This document shows positions 1 through 7,124 of a stretch of DNA of 12,689 nucleotides, in pieces. Position numbers and translations under genes: made by a program. Origin of the DNA: Chloroflexota bacterium (GTDB taxonomy: Bacteria; Chloroflexota; Anaerolineae; Promineifilales; Promineifilaceae); contig CP070688.1 in assembly GCA_020353135.1 (NCBI GenBank), positions 4,258,592 to 4,271,280 on the forward strand, read 5' to 3'. The notes under the pieces are model-generated. The model searched no databases. It saw only the letters and a list, made by a program, of their open reading frames with translations, and was not told the origin of the DNA. Each line of letters begins with the position of its first letter. Position 1 is the stretch's first letter.

Positions 1-2
1 CG

Positions 3-1430
3 CTAGTAGGCTCCACTGCCAGAGAGGGCTCGGGGGATCGTCTGCAGCAAGATACGCATGTCCATCGCCAACGACCAATTCTCAATATAGTAAATGTCGA
101 GCAGGCATTGCTCGTCAAATGTGAGATCGGATCGGCCGCTTACCTGCCACAGGCCTGTGATGCCGCCTTTCACCGCCAACCGTTGCATGTGCCATGATTG
201 GTACTGGGTGACCTCTTCGGCCAACGGTGGACGGGGTCCCACCAGGCTCATATCTCCTATCAAGACGTTGTACAGTTGAGGCACCTCATCGAGGCTAAAG
301 CGGCGAATGAACCGGCCGACCTGAGTTAGGCGAGGGTCGTCACGCATCTTGAAAATCGGGCCGTCGGCCTCGTTATAGGCTTTTAATGCTTCCTTCTGGT
401 CATCCGCGTTGAGCACCATGGACCGGAACTTGGCCATTCTGAAGGGCCGGCCTTGATAACCAACCCGTTCCTGGAAGAAAAAGGCCGGGCCGGGCGACTC
501 AAGCCTGATGGCCAAGGCAGTGACGATGGTTATCAGCAAGGCCGGAATGGTCAAGATGAGCACGATTAGCAGGTCCAGCCCACGTTTAAGCGTCATGCCG
601 ACTGTGCTGATGCGTACTTCCCGAGTGCTCAGCATGGGGATGCCGGCCATATTGCTGAAATCGACCCGATTTAGACTGAGCTGGAACAGGTCAGGCACCA
701 CTCTGGCTATCACGCCATGTTGTTGACAGGTGCCTAGTAGCTCCTCAATCTGTTGCTGATGGTGACCGGGCAAGGCGATGAATACCGTTCGTACATCGGT
801 CGCTTGTTTGAGAATCATATCTAGATCGCGCCACGTGCCCAGACGCGGAATCCGGCCCGAGCCTACGCTATTTGGCGATGTCATCTCGTCCAGGTAGCCG
901 ATGGCTTTGAATCCCAAATCCGGCCGTGCCAGCAAAGTGCGAATGACACTGCGTCCCGCTTCTCCTGAACCGATGATCACCGTCTTGTCCGCGCCAATTC
1001 CGCGTTGGTACAAAAGCTCCAGGATCACCCGTCGCAGCATGCGGGCAATGGCGATAAACAGGACGATGAAGACCAGTGCCCAGACCAACAACAAACGCGA
1101 GAAGGCCAGTGGTCGAAAGAAGAATGTAAAAGCCATCATCAGCGCGACGCCGGTCGCGGTGGCATAGCCAACCCTGGATATCTCGTCAATCCAAAATTCA
1201 CCTCTACGGCGAGACCAGACCCGGTTCTGGGAAAAGGTAATGACCAACAGGAGAGTCAGCAGCGCCTGTTGGCCAAGGTATGCACTGTAGGGCACGATGA
1301 TGGTCGTCGGCAACAGCCACTGAAATTCATAGCGGGCGACGTAGGCAAAGGCGAAGCCAAGGCTGATCAACAGCAAATCGGTAATAATAGTGAGGTTGCG
1401 CACGGCGCGCCGGCCAAGTCGATCGCTCAT
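3..1430 (-). CDS. Polyprenyl-phosphate sugar-1-phosphate transferase (WcaJ/WbaP type)
   Basis: This 475-residue membrane enzyme is expected to transfer a sugar-1-phosphate from a nucleotide sugar to undecaprenyl phosphate, the first step in assembling an exopolysaccharide or O-antigen repeat. The N-terminal half has hydrophobic segments near residues 12-32, 43-66, 89-108 and 111-129. A nucleotide-binding-like domain follows, with the GSGEAGR loop at 154-160. Another hydrophobic segment lies at about 285-307, and then comes the C-terminal bacterial sugar transferase domain. Its hallmarks are visible: ERVGYQGRPF near 321-330, KFRSM at 334-338, the catalytic Asp-Glu pair D381-E382 in SLDEVPQLYNV, and SLVGPRP at 395-401. 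Length and order match the EPS polyprenyl glycosylphosphotransferase family. The ATG overlaps the stop of the upstream glycosyltransferase by 4 nt (ATGA), so the two are translationally coupled. The sugar cannot be read from sequence. Confidence 0.95.
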   Translation of the reverse strand: MSDRLGRRAVRNLTIITDLLLISLGFAFAYVARYEFQWLLPTTIIVPYSAYLGQQALLTLLLVITFSQNRVWSRRRGEFWIDEISRVGYATATGVALMMAFTFFFRPLAFSRLLLVWALVFIVLFIAIARMLRRVILELLYQRGIGADKTVIIGSGEAGRSVIRTLLARPDLGFKAIGYLDEMTSPNSVGSGRIPRLGTWRDLDMILKQATDVRTVFIALPGHHQQQIEELLGTCQQHGVIARVVPDLFQLSLNRVDFSNMAGIPMLSTREVRISTVGMTLKRGLDLLIVLILTIPALLITIVTALAIRLESPGPAFFFQERVGYQGRPFRMAKFRSMVLNADDQKEALKAYNEADGPIFKMRDDPRLTQVGRFIRRFSLDEVPQLYNVLIGDMSLVGPRPPLAEEVTQYQSWHMQRLAVKGGITGLWQVSGRSDLTFDEQCLLDIYYIENWSLAMDMRILLQTIPRALSGSGAY

Positions 1431-2575
1431 GATTCGGTTAGGGCTTTGCGATAAACCGCTATCATCTCGTCTGCGGCCCGTTGCCAGGAGAAGCGCTTCA
1501 CCCGCGACATGCCCCGTTCTCGCATTTTCGCCGCCAGCTTGGGTTCGTCTAGCACGGCCGCCAGGTGCTCGCTCAGATCCGATCCGTCCTGGGGATCAAA
1601 TAGCAAAGCCGCATCTCCGGTCACTTCGGGAATAGCCGACGTCATGGCTGCGATCACCGGCGTTCCGCTGGCCATTGCTTCGAGGATTGGTATGCCGAAA
1701 CCCTCATAGTAAGAGGGGAAGGTCAACACAGCAGCGGCATTATACCAAAGGGGTAGGTCTGCGTCAGGCACGTAGCCAGGGAACAGAATGCGATGCTCAA
1801 GGTTCATGGCCCGCACTCGCTCGAAAATATCGTCGAAGAACCAGCCCTTGCCGCCGATCAGTACCAGGGCAATGTCGTCGCGCTCGAGATCGGCATAGGC
1901 TTCGATCAGCAACCCGATATTCTTGCGTGGTTGCAGCGTACCCACGTGCAAGATGTAGCGATCGGGCAACTCGTGCTTCTGGCGGAAGGCGGTCACCTCA
2001 TTGGCCGATCTTGGGTGGTAGGCCGGGTCCACCCCGGGACTGACGACGTCTATCCGCTCCAGCGGCACGTCGAATAATTGGTGCACGTCCTGGCGGCTGG
2101 AGCCAGAGATGGCAATCACGCGCCGGGCAGAGCGGCACGAACGGCGGGTCTGACTGGCCAGGTAGGCCCGTCGCAGACGGGGGAACAACTCCGGGTAGTG
2201 GATGAAACTCAAATCGTAAACGGTGACGACGCCTGGGGCGGGGGGCGCAATGGGTGTGACAAAGGCCATGCTGTGCAACAGGTCCAGCCTGTGTCGCCTG
2301 GCGCTGAACGGCCAGGCCAGTTGCTCCCACATGATGCGGCCGAGCGGGCGCTGGGTCGGCCAGCGGGTTGAGACCAGGTCAAGCCCGGTATCAGCCAAGA
2401 CGCGGTGAGTGTTGCAATAGATGGTGAAGTCATATCCACTGTCGACCCGGGCCATATGGCGTATGAGTTGGGTGATGTAGTTGTGGATGCCGGCCCGTCG
2501 ATAGCCCTGGCTCCCGGTCAGTAGATGGGCGTTGATGCCGATTCTCGGCCGTTCGCCAGTTCTGTCGGAAGTCAT
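1427..2575 (-). CDS. Glycosyltransferase family 4 (GT-B fold)
   Basis: This 382-residue cytosolic enzyme is predicted to transfer a sugar from a nucleotide donor to a growing polysaccharide or lipid-linked acceptor. The acceptor-side Rossmann domain begins with RIGINAHLL at 11-19 and includes VVTVYDLSFIHYPE at about 116-129. The donor domain contains ILHVGTLQPRKN near 208-219, with the phosphate-contacting Lys at 218. It also holds the E-x7-E signature at E291 and E299 in EGFGIPILEA, followed by SGTPVIA. Family GT4 retaining transferases have this arrangement and length. The gene is upstream of and coupled to the sugar transferase, so both probably belong to one exopolysaccharide locus running beyond the window start. 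No Shine-Dalgarno sequence precedes the ATG. A TATAAT box ends 7 nt before it, which suggests a leaderless transcript. Confidence 0.93.
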   Translation of the reverse strand: MTSDRTGERPRIGINAHLLTGSQGYRRAGIHNYITQLIRHMARVDSGYDFTIYCNTHRVLADTGLDLVSTRWPTQRPLGRIMWEQLAWPFSARRHRLDLLHSMAFVTPIAPPAPGVVTVYDLSFIHYPELFPRLRRAYLASQTRRSCRSARRVIAISGSSRQDVHQLFDVPLERIDVVSPGVDPAYHPRSANEVTAFRQKHELPDRYILHVGTLQPRKNIGLLIEAYADLERDDIALVLIGGKGWFFDDIFERVRAMNLEHRILFPGYVPDADLPLWYNAAAVLTFPSYYEGFGIPILEAMASGTPVIAAMTSAIPEVTGDAALLFDPQDGSDLSEHLAAVLDEPKLAAKMRERGMSRVKRFSWQRAADEMIAVYRKALTES

Positions 2576-2582
2576 ACTCTGG

Positions 2583-2588
2583 ATTATA
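2583..2588 (-). promoter_or_regulatory. Candidate -10 box giving a leaderless glycosyltransferase mRNA
   Basis: Read on the minus strand, a perfect TATAAT lies 7 nt upstream of the ATG at 2575, so transcription would start at or next to the A of the start codon. The -35 region at 17-nt spacing is poor. A TTGACA further upstream is 32 nt away, too far to pair with this box. The absence of a ribosome-binding site fits a leaderless message. Confidence 0.4.
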
Positions 2589-2687
2589 TCTAATAGAGGG
2601 GCGATTTACAGACAGTTCGCTGTCAAGGATGCTCCCTGCTCGAGTGGCCAGGGCCGTTGCTGGGGCGCGCTGCCGGCCAGGCCCGCC

Positions 2688-2716
2688 TTGACCGGCTCAG
2701 ATGCTTATGGTAAACT
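2688..2716 (+). promoter_or_regulatory. Sigma-70-like promoter for the LysM lipoprotein
   Basis: TTGACC (2688-2693) is separated by exactly 17 nt from TAAACT (2711-2716), matching the vegetative consensus at 5 of 6 and 4 of 6 bases. Transcription would start near 2723, just before the inverted repeat and ribosome-binding site of the lipoprotein gene. This is a by-eye match. Confidence 0.5.
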
Positions 2717-2723
2717 GCCATCA

Positions 2724-2743
2724 TTATGTTTAGTAAAACATAA
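2724..2743 (+). repeat. Perfect inverted repeat at the predicted transcript start
   Basis: TTATGTTT (2724-2731) and AAACATAA (2736-2743) are perfect 8-base arms around a 4-base spacer AGTA. The element starts at about +1 of the predicted promoter and abuts the ribosome-binding site. It could be a repressor operator or a 5' mRNA hairpin that limits translation or decay. It is AT-rich in an otherwise GC-rich region, which makes chance less likely. Confidence 0.55.
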
Positions 2744-2759
2744 GGAGAAGGAGGGTCCC

Positions 2760-3338
2760 GTGAAGACAGCCCTAAGTCCCCGTCTATTTCTAGTTCTGTT
2801 GGCGCTTCTATTGAGCATTGCTTTGGTTGCTTGCGAGCGGCCACTCAATGAAGAAGAGCCGACCGCGACGCCGGAAGCGACGGCAGTTCCGGAAGAGACT
2901 CAGCCGGAGGCCGCGACCCCGGAGCCGGGTACGGAAGAGGGTGAATCTGAGACGCCCGAGCAGCCAGCTACTGAGGGTGAGACGCCGCCAACGGAAGGCG
3001 AACAGACTGAGACGTCGCCTGAAAGTGGCGCGCCAGAAACTGGCGAAGCAGAGGCTGGTGAGACGGAAGCTGGCGAGGCGGAAGGCGGCGAAGCGACGCC
3101 GGCCGAACAGCCTACGGCCGAGCCTGCGCCGGCCGAACAGCCCACGGCCGAACCGGCTCAACCGGCCCAGCCTGGCGTGGAGCAAACACACGTCGTACAG
3201 GCCGGCGAGAATCTTTACCGCATCGGCCTGCGTTACGGTTGCTCTGTGCTCGAGCTGTCGACTTATAATGGCATCGCGAACCCGCACTGGATCTACGCCG
3301 GTCAGACGATCCGCATTCCAGCCACCTGCAGCGGTTAG
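2760..3338 (+). CDS. LysM-domain lipoprotein with acidic tether
   Basis: The start is GTG at 2760, chosen because GGAGGG lies 4 nt upstream and because a lipoprotein signal follows directly. An upstream in-frame ATG at 2532 would bury the signal peptide and overlap the divergent gene. The 192-residue product has a hydrophobic signal at about 7-24 ending in the lipobox LVAC, with C25 as the lipidated residue. A low-complexity tether of about 110 residues, rich in Glu, Pro, Thr, Ala and Gly, spans roughly 29-140. One C-terminal LysM domain follows (about 143-188, from THVVQAGENLYRIG to GQTIRIP). LysM binds N-acetylglucosamine-containing polymers such as peptidoglycan, so a membrane-anchored protein reaching the wall is likely. 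C161 inside the domain and C190 after it may form a disulfide. No catalytic domain is present. Confidence 0.88.
   Translation: MKTALSPRLFLVLLALLLSIALVACERPLNEEEPTATPEATAVPEETQPEAATPEPGTEEGESETPEQPATEGETPPTEGEQTETSPESGAPETGEAEAGETEAGEAEGGEATPAEQPTAEPAPAEQPTAEPAQPAQPGVEQTHVVQAGENLYRIGLRYGCSVLELSTYNGIANPHWIYAGQTIRIPATCSG
3099..3156 (+). repeat. 30-bp tandem repeat in the lipoprotein tether
   Basis: A 30-base unit beginning CCGGCCGAACAGCC (3099-3128) is followed immediately by a near-identical copy (3129-3156), encoding PAEQPTAEPA twice. Upstream, the tether also has looser GEAEAGETEAGEAEGG repeats. Such repeats allow length change of the tether without frameshift. Confidence 0.7.
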
Positions 3339-3386
3339 CAACGGCTTCCATTACCGAGTCATAAATCATAGATCGGCCCCTGTTTC

Positions 3387-3935
3387 ATGAGCAAGCGGGT
3401 ATATTCATCGCGTGTCCAGTGGCAGGGTAAGTCCTGGCAACTGCGCGTAGTCGACCAGGTCCTGGCCGATGGTGCGACGGCCGAAAAGGGGGTGATCGAT
3501 CATCCCGGATCGGTGGTCATCGTGCCGCTGGATGGGGAACAGGTGTTGATGCTCAGGCAGTATCGCCTTTCGCTGGACCAATGGATCCTGGAACTACCGG
3601 CCGGCACGCGGGAAGGGGATGAGCCGTGGCAAAGCTGCGCCCAGCGTGAGCTGCGGGAAGAGACCGGCTATCAGGCGAGCGAATGGACGGAGCTAGGCCG
3701 GGTCTGGCCGGCGCCGGGCATCACTAACGAGCTGATGGCCGTTTACCTGGCCTGTGACCTGTCGCCAGCGCCGCTTCCCGGGGACGCTGACGAGGAGATC
3801 GAAGTTCGGCCGATGCCGCTGGACGAATTGGTGGCGTTGGCGCTGGACGGCCGGCTGCAGGATGCGAAGAGCGTGGTTGGGGTACTGAGGGCCGCCAAGA
3901 ATCTGAATCGCCTGCCCCCTAAACATTCCGGCTAA
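3387..3935 (+). CDS. Nudix hydrolase, ADP-ribose pyrophosphatase type
   Basis: This 182-residue protein carries a perfect Nudix box G-x5-E-x7-REL-x-EE-x-GY at residues 73-95 (from GTREGDE to REETGY), which binds the metal and cleaves a nucleoside diphosphate linked to X. The proline found downstream of the box in ADP-ribose pyrophosphatases is present in WPAPGITNE (P110 region). The upstream VVIVPLDGEQVLMLRQYR and ILELPAG segments are also typical of that branch. The likely reaction is ADP-ribose to AMP and ribose-5-phosphate in the cytosol; a related NDP-sugar substrate is possible. It starts 48 nt after the lipoprotein gene in the same direction, so cotranscription is plausible. No clear Shine-Dalgarno sequence precedes the ATG. 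Confidence 0.92.
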   Translation: MSKRVYSSRVQWQGKSWQLRVVDQVLADGATAEKGVIDHPGSVVIVPLDGEQVLMLRQYRLSLDQWILELPAGTREGDEPWQSCAQRELREETGYQASEWTELGRVWPAPGITNELMAVYLACDLSPAPLPGDADEEIEVRPMPLDELVALALDGRLQDAKSVVGVLRAAKNLNRLPPKHSG

Positions 3936-3939
3936 GCAC

Positions 3940-3961
3940 GTTGGCCGCACCGGGCGCCAAC
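3940..3961 (+). terminator. Weak hairpin after the Nudix gene
   Basis: GTTGGC (3940-3945) and GCCAAC (3956-3961) form a 6-bp stem with a 10-nt loop starting 5 nt after the Nudix stop. There is no T tract, so intrinsic termination is doubtful. The rest of the 171-nt gap before the next gene contains only a faint TAGAAT (3994-3999) as a possible -10. Confidence 0.25.
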
Positions 3962-4106
3962 ATCGGCAAGTGGCAGATTTCAGTAGAGTCACATAGAATA
4001 GAGAAACCAGGCAAGGTACACTCCCAACGAAGACAGCTGGACTTACAACTAAATAGGTTTACTGGCGGATCTGGCCCATTTCTTCAAGGATCGATAGGAG
4101 GTTCTC

Positions 4107-4922
4107 ATGTGTCATGAAATTGTGTCACAGAAGGTAAATCGGCGAAGTTTCCTCAAGGCCGCGGCCGCGGCTACGGTAGCTGGCACGTTAGCCCAGACTG
4201 CGGCGCCCGTTCTGGCCAACAATGGTAAAGGACGGAAGAAGGGTATCGTAGACCTAACCCATCGACTGGTCCGAACATTTCCCAGCTTTTTTGGTTCGCA
4301 AGTAATCTTTGACGAAGTTCTAGCCACCATTCCGGAGTCAGGGTTCTACGCAAAGCGGTGGACCTTCGACGAGCACATAGGCACCCACATGGATTCGCCT
4401 GGCCACTTCGCTCCGGAAGGCAAGTTGGTCGATGAGCTCGACCCGACCACGCTCATCGCGCCCATCGTCGTCGTCGACATCACGGCCAAGGCTGAGGGCG
4501 ACGCTAATGCGATGGTGGACCATGACGATCTGGTAGCCTTCGAACGGCGCCACGGCCGTATTCCCAGGGGCGCTTGCGTGGCGATGAACAGCGGCTGGGA
4601 CAAGAAGGTGTCCGATGGAGATGCTTTTCGAGGCGGTATTGGGTACCCTGACTTGAATTTCCCGGCCTTCAGCAGCGAGGCTACCGATTGGCTGGTGGCC
4701 GAGAGGGATATTACCGGCATCGCCGTCGATACGATGAGCCTGGACCCCGGAAACTCGACCACCTTCGCCGTTCACGTTAGTTTCTTGGGTTCCGGCCGGT
4801 GGGGCCTGGAGAATGTGGCCAATCTGAGCCAGATTCCACCAAGAGGGGCGACGGTCTTTGTGGGCGCGATTCCCTGGGAGGAAGGCTCAGGCGGGCCTTG
4901 CCGGGTTCTGGCCCAGGTCTAG
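4107..4922 (+). CDS. Tat-exported cyclase family protein (kynurenine-formamidase-like)
   Basis: This 271-residue member of the cyclase family (PF04199) is a metal-dependent amidohydrolase type whose known members include bacterial kynurenine formamidase and isatin hydrolase. The metal motif HxGTHxDxPxH is intact at H90, H94, D96 and H100 (EHIGTHMDSPGHF). The C-terminal TFAVHVSFLGSGRWGLENVANL block at about 219-240 (H223, E235) is also typical. The N-terminus has a twin-arginine signal, NRRSFLK at 11-17, then an Ala-rich hydrophobic stretch and a cleavage-like APVLA ending near 37. The enzyme is therefore probably exported folded. AGGAGGT 4 nt upstream of the ATG fixes the start. Kynurenine pathway genes are absent here, so the substrate is open; cyclic amide or lactone hydrolysis outside the membrane is the general expectation. 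Confidence 0.9.
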   Translation: MCHEIVSQKVNRRSFLKAAAAATVAGTLAQTAAPVLANNGKGRKKGIVDLTHRLVRTFPSFFGSQVIFDEVLATIPESGFYAKRWTFDEHIGTHMDSPGHFAPEGKLVDELDPTTLIAPIVVVDITAKAEGDANAMVDHDDLVAFERRHGRIPRGACVAMNSGWDKKVSDGDAFRGGIGYPDLNFPAFSSEATDWLVAERDITGIAVDTMSLDPGNSTTFAVHVSFLGSGRWGLENVANLSQIPPRGATVFVGAIPWEEGSGGPCRVLAQV

Positions 4923-4954
4923 CATAGATCCGGTCGCAGGATATTAGGTATAGT

Positions 4955-4976
4955 CCCGGCCGGTTATTCGGCCGGG
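4955..4976. terminator. Bidirectional hairpin terminator between convergent genes
   Basis: CCCGGCCG (4955-4962) and CGGCCGGG (4969-4976) are perfect 8-base complementary arms around the 6-nt loop GTTATT. The hairpin lies 33 nt after the cyclase stop and about 60 nt beyond the stop of the convergent nitroreductase gene, where a shared terminator is expected. T runs on either side are weak. Confidence 0.6.
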
Positions 4977-5036
4977 CAGCTTACTATTGTTCGGCTACCG
5001 GCCGGCGCCGGCGGCCGAGCCGTAGCAGAGCCATCG

Positions 5037-6200
5037 TCACCGTTTGCCCACTGCGACCATGTAGATGGCGGCTTCGTCCTGCCCGTCTACGCCGAGCATG
5101 GCGTTGAGACCGTCGTCCAGGAAAGCGCCTACGGCGCAGGCGCCCAGGCCCATGGAGGTCGCCGCCAGGTAGGCATTCTGGCCAAGGTGACCCGCTTCGA
5201 TCAGGGCATAGCGGTAGGATCGTTCCTGGTACTTCCAGCGCAGCCGCTGCAAGATGGCCGTGAAGACGAGCACCAGGTTGGCTTGACCGAGGAATTCCTG
5301 CATCAAGCCGTAACGCACGATATCGTCTTGTAGATCGCCGGTTTGCAGCAGTTCCAGGGCATGCTCTTGCACGGCATAGTGATAGAGACCTGCTTCCAGG
5401 TCCTCTATCCGATGAATTACCGGATAGATCTCGATGGGGTACAGGGCGCCGGCCGACGGGGCGGCGCGTAGCTTCCGGCCAAATCGGCCGCCGGTTATCC
5501 CGCTGGTGCAGCAAAGCAATCTGGACAACTCTTCCAGGGTCATCGTCTGGCCAGAATAGTTGCGCACAGAGCGCCGGCGTTGGATAGCGTCCTCCGTGTG
5601 CAGACCTTGGACCTCCCCGGGTGGAGGCAGATCGATACGCCGGGCTTCGGCGTACACTTTGTAAAGGGGCGGGTTCTGGCCCCAATTGGCCACGGCGCCC
5701 AGGAGACTACGTAACTTCGGCTTGCCCCACTCGTGATAGATGACCCCCACGTCTCCGCCGAAGGGCAGCTCCGGCTCAGACTGAAGCAGGCGCCCGAGGG
5801 CCAGGCCGCCGACGCCGCCGAGAGCCAGGGCGATGACCGTGCGCCGGGACACTAACTTACGGGCGCCGGCTCTAGATTCCCTTTCCTGGTCTTCCTTCCT
5901 GGTCATTTGAGCCTTCCGCTGTTGGCCGGCCTTCTGACCGGCGCCAACTTGGGAAACGCGACGGCGTCTGGGGTGTCCTCTTAGCCGCCAGCCGATATAG
6001 GATACCAACCGGCCCCAATGTAGATAAACATGGGCCAGGGCCATCAAGGCCAGAACATAGCCGGCGTACTTGTGGAAGACGAAGTCATTCAGATCCCATA
6101 AATCGGAGGCCAGCCCGGTGAGGGCGACAAACGTGGCCAGGATCAGAAGCCCCAGGCTGATGAGATAACTCAGGTCGTGCCGGGTTACGCGTGTAGTCAT
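5037..6200 (-). CDS. SagB-type nitroreductase fused to a cytochrome-b-like membrane domain
   Basis: The start is the ATG at 6200, because GAGGTGA lies just upstream; a GTG at 6209 would overlap that ribosome-binding site. The 387-residue product has two N-terminal membrane helices (about 11-32 and 44-66) carrying H43, H57 and H61, like DUF4405/cytochrome b561-type haem modules. A strongly basic linker (about 72-118) follows. Next is a third hydrophobic segment, VSRRTVIALALGGVGGLALG, with twin arginines at 119-120. The C-terminal half (about 195-387) is an FMN nitroreductase fold of the SagB-type dehydrogenase family. It shows RRRSVRNY at 208-215, SAGALYPIEIYP at 249-260, and the helix from RYALIEAGHLGQNAYLA to GLGACAVGAF at 330-360. 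Predicted topology puts the flavin domain outside, fed by membrane haem. No azoline or peptide-toxin genes are adjacent, so the classical SagB role is unlikely. The substrate is unknown. Confidence 0.85.
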   Translation of the reverse strand: MTTRVTRHDLSYLISLGLLILATFVALTGLASDLWDLNDFVFHKYAGYVLALMALAHVYLHWGRLVSYIGWRLRGHPRRRRVSQVGAGQKAGQQRKAQMTRKEDQERESRAGARKLVSRRTVIALALGGVGGLALGRLLQSEPELPFGGDVGVIYHEWGKPKLRSLLGAVANWGQNPPLYKVYAEARRIDLPPPGEVQGLHTEDAIQRRRSVRNYSGQTMTLEELSRLLCCTSGITGGRFGRKLRAAPSAGALYPIEIYPVIHRIEDLEAGLYHYAVQEHALELLQTGDLQDDIVRYGLMQEFLGQANLVLVFTAILQRLRWKYQERSYRYALIEAGHLGQNAYLAATSMGLGACAVGAFLDDGLNAMLGVDGQDEAAIYMVAVGKR

Positions 6201-6218
6201 GGCGCTCACCTCGATGCT

Positions 6219-6224
6219 ATTATA
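6219..6224 (-). promoter_or_regulatory. Candidate -10 box for the nitroreductase gene
   Basis: A perfect TATAAT on the minus strand lies 18 nt upstream of the chosen ATG, implying a leader of only about 11 nt that just holds the ribosome-binding site GAGGTGA. The -35 region is weak. It sits in the 54-nt gap after the upstream methyltransferase. Confidence 0.4.
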
Positions 6225-6254
6225 ACCCGGCGCGGGCTCTGTTGCCGTGAGTTG

Positions 6255-7022
6255 TCAGCGAACGGCTTGCTTCCTCAAGTACCAGGCTCTGCTCACGAAG
6301 ACGAAAGTGGCCTTCTCACTTGCGAAGAACGGCTGGACTTGTTCAAGTAACCATCGGCTGGCGGATTCAAGGCTCTCCGGGCCCTGTTGGACGGCGGCCG
6401 AGACATTCGTCTGCGTGGCCAGGTAGGCGACCAGTTCTTCGGGCGTGGAAGTTACTTCATTTTCGTAACGTTCTTCGCCGATAAATAGAAAACCTGCGCC
6501 TGCTGCTTCAACTGGTGTGAGGGGCTTGCTGTCTCGAGGGGGTGTGGGAAAGCGCTCCGGGTAGTCGCCGCGCGCCCATTTCTGAAAGGCCGGATCTTCT
6601 CTCATGATGCCACTGAAGCCGTTGGTATAGACCAGGAGCAGGCCTTCGAGGATGAGTACTCTACAGGCTTCGCCAAGGAACTGATGCCGGTCGAACCAGT
6701 GGAAGGCCAGGGCCGTCGTTATAACTTGAATTGATTCGCTCGGAAAGGGCATGGATTCGGCTCGCGCCCGAACGTATCGAACCCGCTCAGTTCGATCGGC
6801 GTTCGCCAGCATATTCCAGGACACGTCAATGCCAATTACCAGCTCAGCGATTGAGGTCAATGCGGCGGCCGATTGTCCAGTCCCGCAGGCCACGTCCAAG
6901 GCGATTGGGACGGTTCTCTCTATCCCGGCAGCTTTCTTGGCGCGCGCGATGGCCAAGGGATGGAAATACGGCCGGCTCTGCGCATACCGTTGCGCCTCGC
7001 TTGATTCAGTGAAGAACGACAT
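6255..7022 (-). CDS. Class I SAM-dependent methyltransferase
   Basis: This 255-residue soluble protein has a methyltransferase-11-type Rossmann fold. Motif I is IALDVACGTGQSAAAL at 40-55. The acidic end of strand 2 is LVIGIDVSWNML at 61-72 (D66), and VRARAESMPFPSESIQVITTALAFHWF at 84-110 covers motifs II-III. The SSEAQRYAQSRPYFHP opening and the HWFD segment resemble the trans-aconitate and small-molecule methyltransferase group often annotated UbiE/Tam-like. The target cannot be told. It lies 54 nt upstream of the nitroreductase gene and 102 nt downstream of the hydrolase on the same strand. The ATG has no strong ribosome-binding site. Confidence 0.88.
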   Translation of the reverse strand: MSFFTESSEAQRYAQSRPYFHPLAIARAKKAAGIERTVPIALDVACGTGQSAAALTSIAELVIGIDVSWNMLANADRTERVRYVRARAESMPFPSESIQVITTALAFHWFDRHQFLGEACRVLILEGLLLVYTNGFSGIMREDPAFQKWARGDYPERFPTPPRDSKPLTPVEAAGAGFLFIGEERYENEVTSTPEELVAYLATQTNVSAAVQQGPESLESASRWLLEQVQPFFASEKATFVFVSRAWYLRKQAVR

Positions 7023-7124
7023 GATTGATTTCTGTGAAACAACTCACTTGAGCATATTCGGGGAGAGGAATCAGGACCAAGGTGCACATCAACCAGCCTC
7101 GGATCCTTGGCCCTGAACGCTCTT

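Noticed and set aside
1005..1454. 149-residue plus-strand ORF across the sugar transferase N-terminus
   Set aside because: It is antisense to transmembrane-coding sequence of a clearly identified gene, with Gln/Asp-rich composition expected of the complement of hydrophobic codons.
2818..3390. 190-residue Arg/Lys-rich ORF on the plus strand inside the lipoprotein gene
   Set aside because: It is the +1 frame of the repetitive acidic tether; its composition mirrors the repeats and it has no domain of its own. The lipobox and LysM in the other frame are decisive.
4984..5685. 233-residue minus-strand ORF overlapping the nitroreductase gene
   Set aside because: It is an out-of-frame shadow in GC-rich DNA; the overlapping frame encodes clear nitroreductase motifs over the same bases.
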